Assembly: GCA_017481945.1 (NCBI GenBank)
Contig: JAFUOJ010000014.1
Location: 62,001 to 126,000 of the forward strand
Length of the DNA stretch: 64,000 nt
Direction of reading: 5' to 3'
Origin: Parabacteroides sp.
GTDB lineage: Bacteria > Bacteroidota > Bacteroidia > Bacteroidales > Tannerellaceae
Numbering within the stretch: position 1 is the stretch's first letter; the number at the start of each line of letters is the position of its first letter. Shown here piece by piece: positions 33,801 through 42,532 of the stretch. The notes below the pieces were generated by a model that saw only the letters and a list, made by a program, of their open reading frames with translations, was not told the origin of the DNA and did not search any database. The position numbers were made by a program, and so were the translations under genes.

Positions 33801-35083
33801 TAGTCTTTGTCTGTCAAAAAGTCTATCATTCGTAAAATTGCACGACTACATGCTGGACAGAAGGGAACGTAATCTCTCATCATGCAATGGTCTTTCGGAC
33901 GATATATGCCTTTAGCTAAGTATCCACCGCCTTCAAAAACTCCGATTCCCTCTTTGTATTCATCATTGAGTGGAGTTGGGATAGGAGTTTTTGCTGGTAG
34001 TAAATCCTTCCACTTACTATCAAAATTTACTAATGTAGTAATGTTTGGTTCCCAAGGTTCGTATTTTAAATTATAAAAATCCTGATAAGCGACTTCAGAA
34101 GAGAAGTATTCATCAGCCAGTCCCGCAAAACTATGTCCAAATTCATGTGTAAAAACAACTGGGGTTTTAGGATGATCCGCAGTACCACATGCATAAAAAT
34201 TATACATTCCACCACCTCCGTAGGTTTCAGCATTTATTAAAAGGAAAACAGCGTCACAAGGCACGTCCCAAACAGCGTCACGAATAGATTTCATATCCGG
34301 GGTTGTTAGATAACGGTCAACTCCAAATGTGTAATATCCTGAGTTGAGAGCTGTGTTTTTGAAAATGCCTTTCCCTGATATATCTGTACCGGATTCTTCA
34401 GATACCAATTCAACGGCCCAAACATTGAAATCATTGCGACGAGTGTCGAATGGGGGCGTATTGAAGAGAGCGTCAGTAAATCTTTTTGCGTCAGCGATGA
34501 ACTTCTCTTGTTCGGCTGCCGTATAACCTTCAGCGATGAAAACAAGGTCGACTTTCTCTGTAGAGCTACCGTTGTTCTGAACCGAATAGATTTTATTTTC
34601 TTTTAGCTTTCCACGATCGATGAAAATGCTTTTCGGATCAACCTCCTGTTTTAACAGTGGGTGAAACTGCATGTCTGATTTCTCTCTGGCAGTAATTTCG
34701 ATATACACCGGGGCTTTTGGGTAGGGGATAGAGGCACTATTAGTCCAAGATTGCGTCTCTGTTTTAGCCTGTTCTGTGGAACGCCATTCTTCGAAAAGAG
34801 TATTGAAACCACGGGAGTAAATCAACTTGTTTGTCGCTTTATCATACACATTAATATAATAACCGCCATAATTGAACTGGTCGATTAAGTTCTTTTGCGG
34901 ACCTCCCCAAACGGGCTCTTCTCGTAACTGTTGAATAGCGGCACTTTGATGTTGTAGATTCCCACTTAACGCGAAATCAATACGCAAACTCTTTTTCTCG
35001 AAGTAGGTATCAAAACTTTCTTGAGCAAAAGAAGAGAGGCTACATAGTACTGTTAATAATAGGAGTGATAGTCTTTTTTTCAT
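33797..35083 (-). CDS. Peptidase M64 (IgA-peptidase-like) family protein
   Basis: A 428-residue exported protein with signal peptide LSLLLLTVLCSLSSFA. An N-terminal beta domain (to about 160) precedes the metallopeptidase domain: KVDLVFIAEGYTAAEQEKF, a mid-domain FNVWAVELVSEESG, and the zinc motif HEFGHSFAGLADE (about residues 313-325), with two His and the downstream acidic ligand of the extended M64 pattern. The C-terminus has CMMRDYVPFCPACSRAI. It resembles Bacteroides secreted M64 peptidases; a true IgA substrate is not shown by sequence. The gene is monocistronic. Confidence 0.92.
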   Translation of the reverse strand: MKKRLSLLLLTVLCSLSSFAQESFDTYFEKKSLRIDFALSGNLQHQSAAIQQLREEPVWGGPQKNLIDQFNYGGYYINVYDKATNKLIYSRGFNTLFEEWRSTEQAKTETQSWTNSASIPYPKAPVYIEITAREKSDMQFHPLLKQEVDPKSIFIDRGKLKENKIYSVQNNGSSTEKVDLVFIAEGYTAAEQEKFIADAKRFTDALFNTPPFDTRRNDFNVWAVELVSEESGTDISGKGIFKNTALNSGYYTFGVDRYLTTPDMKSIRDAVWDVPCDAVFLLINAETYGGGGMYNFYACGTADHPKTPVVFTHEFGHSFAGLADEYFSSEVAYQDFYNLKYEPWEPNITTLVNFDSKWKDLLPAKTPIPTPLNDEYKEGIGVFEGGGYLAKGIYRPKDHCMMRDYVPFCPACSRAILRMIDFLTDKDY

Positions 35084-35119
35084 ATATGAGTTGTTATGTA
35101 TTTGGATTTTTTTAAATAA

Positions 35120-35172
35120 TAATGGACAATTGCAATTAGGGATTATAAACTCTAATTGTCAATTGTCCATTA
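35120..35172 (-). terminator. Terminator of the ferritin gene
   Basis: Arms TAATGGACAATTGCAATTAG and its near-complement at 35152-35172 form a ~20-bp imperfect stem 20 bp after the ferritin stop on the minus strand, followed by a T/A-rich tract. Confidence 0.75.
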
Positions 35173-35191
35173 ATTAAATGGTTAATAGAAC

Positions 35192-35674
35192 TTATCTTTT
35201 TCCTAACTTATGGTCCATAATAGCAACATGGCATTCACCATAAGTCTTTAATTGATCCAAGATTTCTTTAGCAGTTGATTCTTCTTCTACTTGTTCGCGA
35301 ACAAACCAGAAAAGGAAATCTCTTGAAGCGTGATCTTTGTCTTCTTCTGCAATGTTCATTAAATTATCAATTAATTCTGATACATGGCATTCGTGGTTAT
35401 AAGTGTGTTCAAATGCAGCGATAGGGCCTTCCCAAGTTGTAGGAACTGCGTCAATCTGACCAATAGAAACTTCACCACCGCGGTCAATAGAATAGTCAAT
35501 TAATTTGTGAGCATGTTCCATTTCTTCATCTGCTTGTTTTTTCATCCAGTGAGCGAAACCTTTCAAGCCTACATTTTGAAAATATACAGACATTGATAAA
35601 TATAAATTAGATGACCACATTTCAGCATTGACCTGTGCGTTAATTGCTTCAGATAATTTCTTACTTAAAATCAT
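35192..35674 (-). CDS. ftnA: Non-haem ferritin
   Basis: A 160-residue bacterial ferritin. Ferroxidase ligands are in place: Glu18 (NAEMWSSNLYL), Glu51 and His54 (ADEEMEHAHK), and downstream Glu residues in HTYNHECH and REQVEEE. The 24-subunit cage oxidises Fe(II) and stores iron. No haem-binding Met is evident, so it is not a bacterioferritin. Cytoplasmic. It has a consensus -7 box and its own terminator, so it is monocistronic. In Bacteroides relatives ferritin is induced by iron and oxidative stress; no operator is recognised here. Confidence 0.96.
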   Translation of the reverse strand: MILSKKLSEAINAQVNAEMWSSNLYLSMSVYFQNVGLKGFAHWMKKQADEEMEHAHKLIDYSIDRGGEVSIGQIDAVPTTWEGPIAAFEHTYNHECHVSELIDNLMNIAEEDKDHASRDFLFWFVREQVEEESTAKEILDQLKTYGECHVAIMDHKLGKR

Positions 35675-35716
35675 AATACTTTCCTTTCTATTATTTAGTT
35701 AATAAATATTTGCTGG

Positions 35717-35724
35717 CAAATATA
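35717..35724 (-). promoter_or_regulatory. -7 box (TATATTTG) for ferritin
   Basis: A perfect TAnnTTTG on the minus strand, 43 bp before the start codon. Confidence 0.55.
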
Positions 35725-35767
35725 TAGATAAAAAAGAATGAATGGTCTCCAATTGATGATTATTTTT

Positions 35768-36607
35768 TTATTGATTCAACATCTGATATAATTTATCCAA
35801 TTTAGGAGCCATAATAATTTCCGTACGACGGTTTTTTGCACGTCCTTCTGCTGATTCGTTATCATCGACTGGCATAAACTCTCCACGACCACAGGGTTGG
35901 ATTTGTAGAGGATTGACATCGTAGTCTTTGGTTAAAATGCGGACAACAGAAGTAGCACGGATAACACTTAAATCCCAATTATCCTTGAATTGAACCGTGT
36001 TGATAGGTTTACTATCAGTATGTCCTTCGATATAAACATCTATATCTGTTTGTTTGTTGAGTACTTCTGCTAATTTAGCTAATGCCTCTTTTCCCCGTTT
36101 GTCTACGCGAGCACTTCCCGATTCAAATAGAAGTTTATCCGACATTGCGACATAGACTTTTCCGTCCTTCTCTCTTACAGTTAATTCATCACTACTAAAT
36201 CCTAAAAGGGCATCTTTTACACTGTTTAGAAGACTCTGAACGCGCTCATTTTGGGAGCTAATCATATCTTGTAATTGATTGATGGTTCGTTCTCGTTCAT
36301 CTAATTCGCTCATCTTCTGACTTAATAAGGCATTTAGCTTTTCTTGTTCTGTGAGATTAGTATCCAACATCTTTTGGTAATTACGAATCTCTTTCCCCAT
36401 ACGAGATGTATCTCGTTCAAGGGTAACTAATCGTGCTGTAAGTTGGTCACTATTGTCTTGGCAATCGACCAATTGTTTTTGTAACTCATCTCCTCGTGCA
36501 AGAGCTTCTAAACGTCCATTTTCAGCCAAGAGATATTTCTTTTTGGTTACACAGGAGGTTGTTGTGAGTAGCAGTGTAGAAACTGCCATACATAAAATCT
36601 TCTTCAT
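35768..36607 (-). CDS. OmpA-family peptidoglycan-binding lipoprotein
   Basis: A 279-residue lipoprotein: MKKILCMAVSTLLLTTTSC, Cys19 lipidated. Residues ~30-140 form a coiled coil rich in Asp/Glu/Gln/Leu heptads. The C-terminal OmpA domain has VYIEGHTDSKPIN, DLSVIRATSVVRIL and GRGEFMPVDDNESAEGRAKNRRTEI, the diaminopimelate-binding motifs. It tethers the outer membrane to peptidoglycan. The frame can be opened 30 codons further upstream, but only the start at 36607 gives a signal peptide. It is divergent from the SASA esterase gene, with 78 bp between the starts. Confidence 0.93.
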   Translation of the reverse strand: MKKILCMAVSTLLLTTTSCVTKKKYLLAENGRLEALARGDELQKQLVDCQDNSDQLTARLVTLERDTSRMGKEIRNYQKMLDTNLTEQEKLNALLSQKMSELDERERTINQLQDMISSQNERVQSLLNSVKDALLGFSSDELTVREKDGKVYVAMSDKLLFESGSARVDKRGKEALAKLAEVLNKQTDIDVYIEGHTDSKPINTVQFKDNWDLSVIRATSVVRILTKDYDVNPLQIQPCGRGEFMPVDDNESAEGRAKNRRTEIIMAPKLDKLYQMLNQ

Positions 36608-36653
36608 TCTCTTTATAATTTGAGCGAATGTACATTTATTGTAAATAAAAACG

Positions 36654-36661
36654 TATATTTG
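36654..36661 (+). promoter_or_regulatory. -7 box (TATATTTG) for the esterase operon; decides the start
   Basis: A perfect TAnnTTTG, 24 bp before the ATG at 36686 and downstream of the other possible ATG at 36620. It supports the shorter esterase. Confidence 0.5.
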
Positions 36662-36685
36662 AAACCTAAAATAACAATTATTATT

Positions 36686-38104
36686 ATGAATAGACAATTC
36701 CTATTATCTCTTTTATTTCTCATTTGTTCTTCTACTATTGGAGCAAAAATACAGTTACCGGCTATTTTTAGTGATGGCATGATTTTACAGCAATCTACTA
36801 ATGTAAAAATCTGGGGAAAAGCCAATAAGAATACAGATGTTGAGATTCGTTGTTCTTGGAATGATACTCCTTTCCGTACTCATAGCAATGCGGAGGGAGA
36901 ATGGAATACATTTATCTCTACTCCAATTGCCGGTTATCAACCCCAACAGATAACAGTGTCGGATGGAGATATTTATACGGTAGAGAATGTATTGATAGGG
37001 GAAGTTTGGCTTTGTGCGGGTCAAAGTAATATGGAAATGCCGGTTAGAGGTTTTCAAAACAGTCCAATTGAACATGCGAGTGATATAGTTGCTGACGCAG
37101 CCCAATATCAAGGAAAGGTTCGAGTTATAAAAGTAAAGAAATCTGTAGCAGAGACACCTCAAACTGATTGTTCGGGTGTTTGGAAAGAGTCAATCCCAGA
37201 AAATGCTTATTTGTTTACAGCTGTGGGATATACTTTTGCAATTGCTTTACAGAAAGTATTGAATGTTCCTGTAGGTATCATTGATTGTACATACGGAGGA
37301 ACTGATATTGAAGATTGGTTACCGAAAGAGATTACAGATACTTATACTGATATAAGTAGAGAAAAAGGAAAAGCAAAATATCATGCTCCTCGTATTTCTA
37401 CCGTTTATAATTCAATGGTTCATCCGATAGCCGGTTATACACTTCGGGGTACAGTTTGGTATCAAGGAGAAAATAATGTGGTACGTTATGAAACTTATGG
37501 AGAACGCCTGACTGACTTTATTAATATGTGGAGAGAAAAGTGGCAACAGGAGAATATGCCATTTTATGTAATAGAAATAGTTCCTTATCGTTTTTATCAA
37601 GACGATAAGTCTGCTTACTTACGAGAAATGCAATATAAGGTTTCGCAATCATTACCTCAGGTTCAATATGTAGGTACAAATGATATGGTAGATCCTTATG
37701 AATTTAATCAGGTTCACCCGAAGAGAAAAATAGGTATAGGGAAGCGTACTGCTTGGCTGGCTTTGGAAAAGACTTATCAAAGAGATTGCTTCTTTGGTGA
37801 ATGTCCTTCATATAAGGCAATGAGAGTCGAAGGAGAACGAGTGATTTTAAGCTTTAATTCTGCTAAGGCGGGGTTTAATCTTTTTGAAGGTATGGTAGGA
37901 TTTGAGATCGCGGGAGAGGATAAAATCTTTTATCCAGCTACAGCTCGAATAGTAGGAACTATGCACTTATCAGAGATCGAACTTTTCTCAGGATTTGTAA
38001 GTAAACCAATCGCGGTACGTTACTGTTTTCATGATTTTATGTTAGGGAATGTTACTAACGTATGGGGAAAACCTTTGATCCCTTTTAGAACGGATACATG
38101 GTAA
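36686..38104 (+). CDS. Sialate O-acetylesterase-like protein (SASA family)
   Basis: A 472-residue exported protein, signal peptide FLLSLLFLICSSTIGA. An N-terminal beta domain (AKIQLPAIFSDGMILQQ) is followed by the SGNH-type esterase domain with LCAGQSNMEMPV (nucleophile Ser114), a central GGTDIEDW and WYQGENNV. These carry the Ser and the block-III Gln/Glu of SASA esterases, which remove O-acetyl groups from sialic acids or acetylated plant glycans. The true substrate is open, because Bacteroidetes use this fold on several acetylated sugars. It is first in an operon with a polysaccharide deacetylase, 19 bp downstream. Confidence 0.88.
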   Translation: MNRQFLLSLLFLICSSTIGAKIQLPAIFSDGMILQQSTNVKIWGKANKNTDVEIRCSWNDTPFRTHSNAEGEWNTFISTPIAGYQPQQITVSDGDIYTVENVLIGEVWLCAGQSNMEMPVRGFQNSPIEHASDIVADAAQYQGKVRVIKVKKSVAETPQTDCSGVWKESIPENAYLFTAVGYTFAIALQKVLNVPVGIIDCTYGGTDIEDWLPKEITDTYTDISREKGKAKYHAPRISTVYNSMVHPIAGYTLRGTVWYQGENNVVRYETYGERLTDFINMWREKWQQENMPFYVIEIVPYRFYQDDKSAYLREMQYKVSQSLPQVQYVGTNDMVDPYEFNQVHPKRKIGIGKRTAWLALEKTYQRDCFFGECPSYKAMRVEGERVILSFNSAKAGFNLFEGMVGFEIAGEDKIFYPATARIVGTMHLSEIELFSGFVSKPIAVRYCFHDFMLGNVTNVWGKPLIPFRTDTW

Positions 38105-38123
38105 ATAAAAAGTATAGGTAGAT

Positions 38124-38930
38124 ATGATGAAAAGATATGTTTTTATTCATTTGTTACTATTGTTTGTTTGCATAGGAAGTATGCAAGCACAAATTAATTG
38201 GCCTCATAATAAAAAAGCTGCAGTGGTATTAACTTATGATGATGGGTTACCTTCTCAGTTGAAATATGTAGTCCCTCAGTTAGACGCGGTTGGGTTTCGA
38301 GGAACTTTCTATTTATATGGGAAAGTCTTAAAAGATACGGATATCCCGGCTTGGCGTGAAGTAAGTAAGAAAGGACATGAGTTAGGAAATCACAGTGTCT
38401 ATCATCCCTGCTGGGCAAAACCGGGCTCAACGATGTCAGAACCTTGTCATGCGTTGCAATGTTATTCATTAAAAGAGATGTTATTAGAAATCCAATTGAT
38501 GAATGCCTTTTTGTATGCCATTGATGGAAAGACAGAACGTTCCTATGCTTATCCTTGTGGAAAGAGTGGAGTTGGAGAGGAAGAAATAGATTATTCTAAA
38601 CCCATGCTGGAAGCCGGGTTGGTTAAGTCTGCTCGTTCTGTATATGGCGGTGTTGTAAATAAGGTTGAAGATATTCGATTGGAAATGGCTCCCGTGGTAG
38701 TAGTCGCTAATCAAATGAAAGCGGATGTCTTAATTAATTATGTTAAGGAAGCTATAGAGAAACAAGGAATTTGTGTCTTTTTGTTTCATGGGGTAGGTGA
38801 TAATTTTCATTATACGGTTGATGTTGTGGAACACCAAAAGTTGATAGATTTTTTATCAGATCATAAAGAAGAGCTTTGGGTTGATACATTTTTAAATGTA
38901 ATGAATCATATTGCTGAACTGAAGAAGTAA
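38124..38930 (+). CDS. Polysaccharide deacetylase (CE4/NodB-like)
   Basis: A 268-residue exported protein (signal HLLLLFVCIGSMQA). NodB motif 1 TYDDG has Asp39/Asp40, motif 2 HSVYH provides metal ligands His90 and His94, and a later motif FLFHGVGDN fits the C-terminal histidine. CE4 enzymes remove N- or O-acetyl groups from chitin, peptidoglycan, xylan or similar. Together with the upstream esterase it suggests processing of an acetylated polymer. Met1 and Met2 are both possible starts. Confidence 0.9.
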   Translation: MMKRYVFIHLLLLFVCIGSMQAQINWPHNKKAAVVLTYDDGLPSQLKYVVPQLDAVGFRGTFYLYGKVLKDTDIPAWREVSKKGHELGNHSVYHPCWAKPGSTMSEPCHALQCYSLKEMLLEIQLMNAFLYAIDGKTERSYAYPCGKSGVGEEEIDYSKPMLEAGLVKSARSVYGGVVNKVEDIRLEMAPVVVVANQMKADVLINYVKEAIEKQGICVFLFHGVGDNFHYTVDVVEHQKLIDFLSDHKEELWVDTFLNVMNHIAELKK

Positions 38931-38974
38931 GAGCTTGAGAGTTTGTATCATTTTATATAAGGTGTATATTTAGA

Positions 38975-39505
38975 ATGTATAAATTAATTATTCGGTTGAT
39001 TGCTGTTGTATTTATAAGTATTATGACAATGCCTTTATGGGCTTCTAATTCAGATGATGATACTTATCCTACAAAAGAGAGATTGTTTCATATATCCCGT
39101 AGTTTAAATCGTAATTTAGTTTGTTATGATGTAAACTTAGAAGGAGGTGTCTTGAATAGTAAGGAACCTTTGACTATTTATTGGTTGAATCGAGAGGAGA
39201 ATCCGGGGAAAACGAATGGATTGAATTACATTCAACGGAAAATGGCGTATGGTTATAAACTGGTTTCTAAAGGAGAAGATTATAGTATTATATCATTAAC
39301 GGCTTATTCCGGAAGGACAATGAAAGTGTGTAAACATAAGGAGAAGTATGTTTGCTTGGTCGATATTAATGGAAAGAGTGCTATTCTGTCTTTTATTTAT
39401 GTAAAGGCGAAACCCTCCAACTCTTTACTTGTTGAGTATGTAGAGCTGAATGGAGTAGATATTCAAACGGGTGAATTATTAAAAGAACGAGTTGTAAATA
39501 AATAA
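38975..39505 (+). CDS. DUF4833 domain protein, exported
   Basis: A 176-residue protein with a signal peptide (IIRLIAVVFISIMTMPLWA). The body matches DUF4833: ERLFHISRSLNRNLVCYDVNLEGG, LTIYWLNREENPG, GLNYIQRKMAYGYK. No enzymatic residues are known for the family. It is 44 bp after the deacetylase gene and ends at a bidirectional terminator, so it is probably third in the esterase operon. Location is likely periplasmic. Function unknown. Confidence 0.85.
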   Translation: MYKLIIRLIAVVFISIMTMPLWASNSDDDTYPTKERLFHISRSLNRNLVCYDVNLEGGVLNSKEPLTIYWLNREENPGKTNGLNYIQRKMAYGYKLVSKGEDYSIISLTAYSGRTMKVCKHKEKYVCLVDINGKSAILSFIYVKAKPSNSLLVEYVELNGVDIQTGELLKERVVNK

Positions 39506-39514
39506 TTTAATTAG

Positions 39515-39558
39515 AAAAGAGTGCTCTTGTCTCAATTTAGAAACAAGAGCATTCTTTT
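39515..39558. terminator. Bidirectional terminator between the DUF4833 gene and the FAD oxidoreductase locus
   Basis: A 16-bp stem AAAAGAGTGCTCTTGT/ACAAGAGCATTCTTTT with one G-T pair and a 12-nt loop, touching the stop codon of the minus-strand gene. Confidence 0.88.
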
Positions 39559-42527
39559 TATGAATGTAAAACTTCATGGGCAAAACGAGCATAGTGCCCT
39601 TCAAGCCCTTTAGCGTAATTCTCTAAAATAGTTTTCCCCAATTTATCTTTATCTCCGCAGAGATAAAGGGCTTTTGCTAAATATAACTCTTTGAGAGATT
39701 GATTTCTTAATGAATCTTCCAATATATATACATTATCTATGATGTTAAGAGTGATTTTTTGTGTCGCCTCTTGTTGGTCGGCTATGTGATGTCCTCTCAT
39801 TCCTTCTTGCAGTAGTAAATCGGATAGAGTTGAAGTAAAATCATGCGTACCCAATTTTTCTGCTGCTATAGCAATTGCTCTAAAGTGAGAGAACTCACTT
39901 TGAGGAGTCAACATATTGGCTAATCGTAGTAACTCAGGAATAACTTCTTTCCGTTTACTATATCCTAAAGCCATTACATAATTATCTAATCTGCTGACAC
40001 TAAAACCAAATTGGTGCATACCTCGATAGTTCCAACCGGAATCCCACTGACTATAATCTTTTACTTTCTCAAGAATAGAGTCCCATCCTATAGCTTCTCC
40101 TGACATACAGAGAATGTTCGCATAATAATGCTTATCTGTTTCTGTCGCTTTCTTATACCATCTCTTTAACAGTGGTATAGATATTTGTGGAAAAGCTAAT
40201 ACTTTTTCTAACCCTTCATAATTATTCGGTATCGTCTTTAGGACCTCTTCCATCTCTTTTTTGGAGATAGCATAGTCATTCTTTTCATTCAAGACCTCTT
40301 CGGGTAGATTCCCTTTTTCTATGAGTTGCTTTTGAACTGTTTTTATGTTTAGTTCCCTAATAGGGAGATTTTGTAAAACAGATTCAGCTACCACTAATCC
40401 CGCTGCATATCCTTGGTTTTGTAAATCCGGTTGCATACGTATCACTGGCATAGCATCTCGATGAGAACCACAGCCCAATCCCGTTACAAGTATATTATCT
40501 ATATTTTTAGGTAATAAAGAACGAAGAGGTAGCTTTACGTCGTACCAAGATTTATGTTCAGGTGGTCTGATTGTAAAATAAATGTCTTCTGTAAACCCAT
40601 GAGTATCAAAGTTACTAATATGATATGATATAGTATCTTCATAGGTCCGTTTATTGATCATGTCAAATACAGATACATTATAATCCGCTATAACTCGTCT
40701 TCTTTCTCTCGTTTGCGGTAGTTTCCCTATATCATAATATCCTTGATGTTTGAGCTTACATTGAATAAATAGTCGAGTAATATCTAAGATATCCGTATCG
40801 TCTATAAACGTCCAGTCTGTATTGTTATAATGATCTCCAGGATTGTACTTCCCTAATCCAGCCCCTTGAATGGCAAGACTGTGTTTGCCTGTATATTCAA
40901 AGTTTGCTCCGGCAGCAATGGCAATGTCTGCACTTCCCGTTGAATCTATTATACGTTTACAACGAATTAAACCCTGACCAAAAGGAGTATAAACGATTAT
41001 TCCCTCTATTTTGTCGTTGTTCTTTAGAACACCTCCTGCTATGGTTTGAAACCATATATCTCCTCCTGCTTTTAAAACCTCTTTCCGGTACCATTCTGCT
41101 TTCCAATCCAAGGGCCATTCCGAACTGTCTTTTTCTATATGTCGCGGATGGTTGGCTGGGGCGATAGTCTGCATAGCTTTGTCAATTTCTGCTGTAAATC
41201 CCTTTCGGTATCCAGCAGTATATCTACCGATAAATCCGAAAGTACCGATACCACCAAGTCCATGCAAGTATTCAATCAGTAGCGTTTTTACCCCTTTACG
41301 TGCAGCACTGATTGCCGCCGGAGCTCCGGCGGTTCCTCCTCCAGCAATAACGACATCATAATCTCCAATTATAGGAATTCCTCCCCCTGGATACTGGGCA
41401 TGAGCCAATGGAGCATAAGAACGGAAAGGACTATAAGTGGAAATAGTACCAGCTGTAGTACCCTTTTCTGTTAGAGGTTTGATTATAATCTCATTAGAAA
41501 ACTCTCTACTTAAGCCTATTTTAGCAGCCTTTTCTCCTATAATCTCTCCATATTCCATGTAACGAGCAGGTTCTAAATAGCTCTCAATCGTCTTACGATC
41601 AACTGAAGAACTGGAGCTAAGAACGAATAGATTAGAGAATTCGTTAGGTTGGAAGGGATCATTACTTTTCATGTATGAAGATGGTATATAGTAAGGAGTA
41701 TCTGCACTATCAACCTGATCCACATCCCATGTAATATCTCTAATTGTCTGTTCTGCCTGCATTAAAGCTGTATAAGATTCATCTTGCAAAGGAATATCCA
41801 TTAAGTACTCCCATGCAACATGGCTTTTAGCATTCACATTGAATGCTGGATATATTTTACGAGAATGGATAATAGAAGGATCCTTTTTCTCTGTATTCCC
41901 AACAACTACAAATCGGAACTGTTGCTTCCCTGCTTTAAAGGGATGAAAAGGTACATCTGCAATACGGGCAACAGTTGCATGATGAGTCGTATCTATGATT
42001 GCTTTTGCTCGTATGATTTGCTGACCTGATCGGTTGTTGATACAAACACCAACTAATTCACCTTGTTTATTAGTCAGAACATTAGAAACAAAACTACAAT
42101 ATACAAATTCGATACCTTGTGAGAGCAGTTCGTTCTCTAATGTACTTTTTACATGTAATGGATAGGGTGCAATACTTCCGGGAAATAATTTCCTAAATAA
42201 AGCAGATTTACTGTCTCGCTTTTTAGGCCAAAATCGGAATGCACTACAAATATCCTCTCCCATATAAGGATAAGAGGATACTACAAAAACTCTGGCTCCT
42301 GTTTTAGCAGCAGATAAAGCAGCTGCTATACCTCCTGTTGTAGAGCCTATAACAATAACATCCGTATCCTTCCATACTGCTTGTTGATAAGGTGTATTAT
42401 AGATTGCATTGCTGACAAGAGGAGGGGTGATGTACCCACTGTTTTGTCGGGCAATTAAAGCCGGATTCAATGCAAAAAGAGCTCCTCCGGCTGTTAATGT
42501 CTTTATAAAATCTCGCCTATTAAGCAT
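39558..42527 (-). CDS. FAD-dependent oxidoreductase, twin Rossmann domains, Tat-type signal
   Basis: A 989-residue protein. The N-terminus NRRDFIKTLTAGGALFAL fits a twin-arginine signal. Two FAD-binding segments are visible: VIVIGSTTGGIAAALSAAKTG (about 57-77, dinucleotide loop degenerate) and DVVIAGGGTAGAPAAISAARKG (about 387-408). Each is followed by a partial FAD_oxidored-type domain with TGSADIAIAAGA and HRDAMPVIRMQP. The last ~250 residues are helical repeats. It is paralogous to the upstream 1001-aa protein, 5 bp away, by tandem duplication. The substrate is unknown. Export depends on the presence of a Tat system. Confidence 0.85.
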   Translation of the reverse strand: MLNRRDFIKTLTAGGALFALNPALIARQNSGYITPPLVSNAIYNTPYQQAVWKDTDVIVIGSTTGGIAAALSAAKTGARVFVVSSYPYMGEDICSAFRFWPKKRDSKSALFRKLFPGSIAPYPLHVKSTLENELLSQGIEFVYCSFVSNVLTNKQGELVGVCINNRSGQQIIRAKAIIDTTHHATVARIADVPFHPFKAGKQQFRFVVVGNTEKKDPSIIHSRKIYPAFNVNAKSHVAWEYLMDIPLQDESYTALMQAEQTIRDITWDVDQVDSADTPYYIPSSYMKSNDPFQPNEFSNLFVLSSSSSVDRKTIESYLEPARYMEYGEIIGEKAAKIGLSREFSNEIIIKPLTEKGTTAGTISTYSPFRSYAPLAHAQYPGGGIPIIGDYDVVIAGGGTAGAPAAISAARKGVKTLLIEYLHGLGGIGTFGFIGRYTAGYRKGFTAEIDKAMQTIAPANHPRHIEKDSSEWPLDWKAEWYRKEVLKAGGDIWFQTIAGGVLKNNDKIEGIIVYTPFGQGLIRCKRIIDSTGSADIAIAAGANFEYTGKHSLAIQGAGLGKYNPGDHYNNTDWTFIDDTDILDITRLFIQCKLKHQGYYDIGKLPQTRERRRVIADYNVSVFDMINKRTYEDTISYHISNFDTHGFTEDIYFTIRPPEHKSWYDVKLPLRSLLPKNIDNILVTGLGCGSHRDAMPVIRMQPDLQNQGYAAGLVVAESVLQNLPIRELNIKTVQKQLIEKGNLPEEVLNEKNDYAISKKEMEEVLKTIPNNYEGLEKVLAFPQISIPLLKRWYKKATETDKHYYANILCMSGEAIGWDSILEKVKDYSQWDSGWNYRGMHQFGFSVSRLDNYVMALGYSKRKEVIPELLRLANMLTPQSEFSHFRAIAIAAEKLGTHDFTSTLSDLLLQEGMRGHHIADQQEATQKITLNIIDNVYILEDSLRNQSLKELYLAKALYLCGDKDKLGKTILENYAKGLEGHYARFAHEVLHS

Positions 42528-42532
42528 ATACT

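Noticed and set aside
36608-36697. Extended N-terminus of the OmpA-family protein
   Set aside because: The extension has no signal character and crosses the divergent promoter region; MKKILCMAV at 36607 is a clear lipoprotein start.
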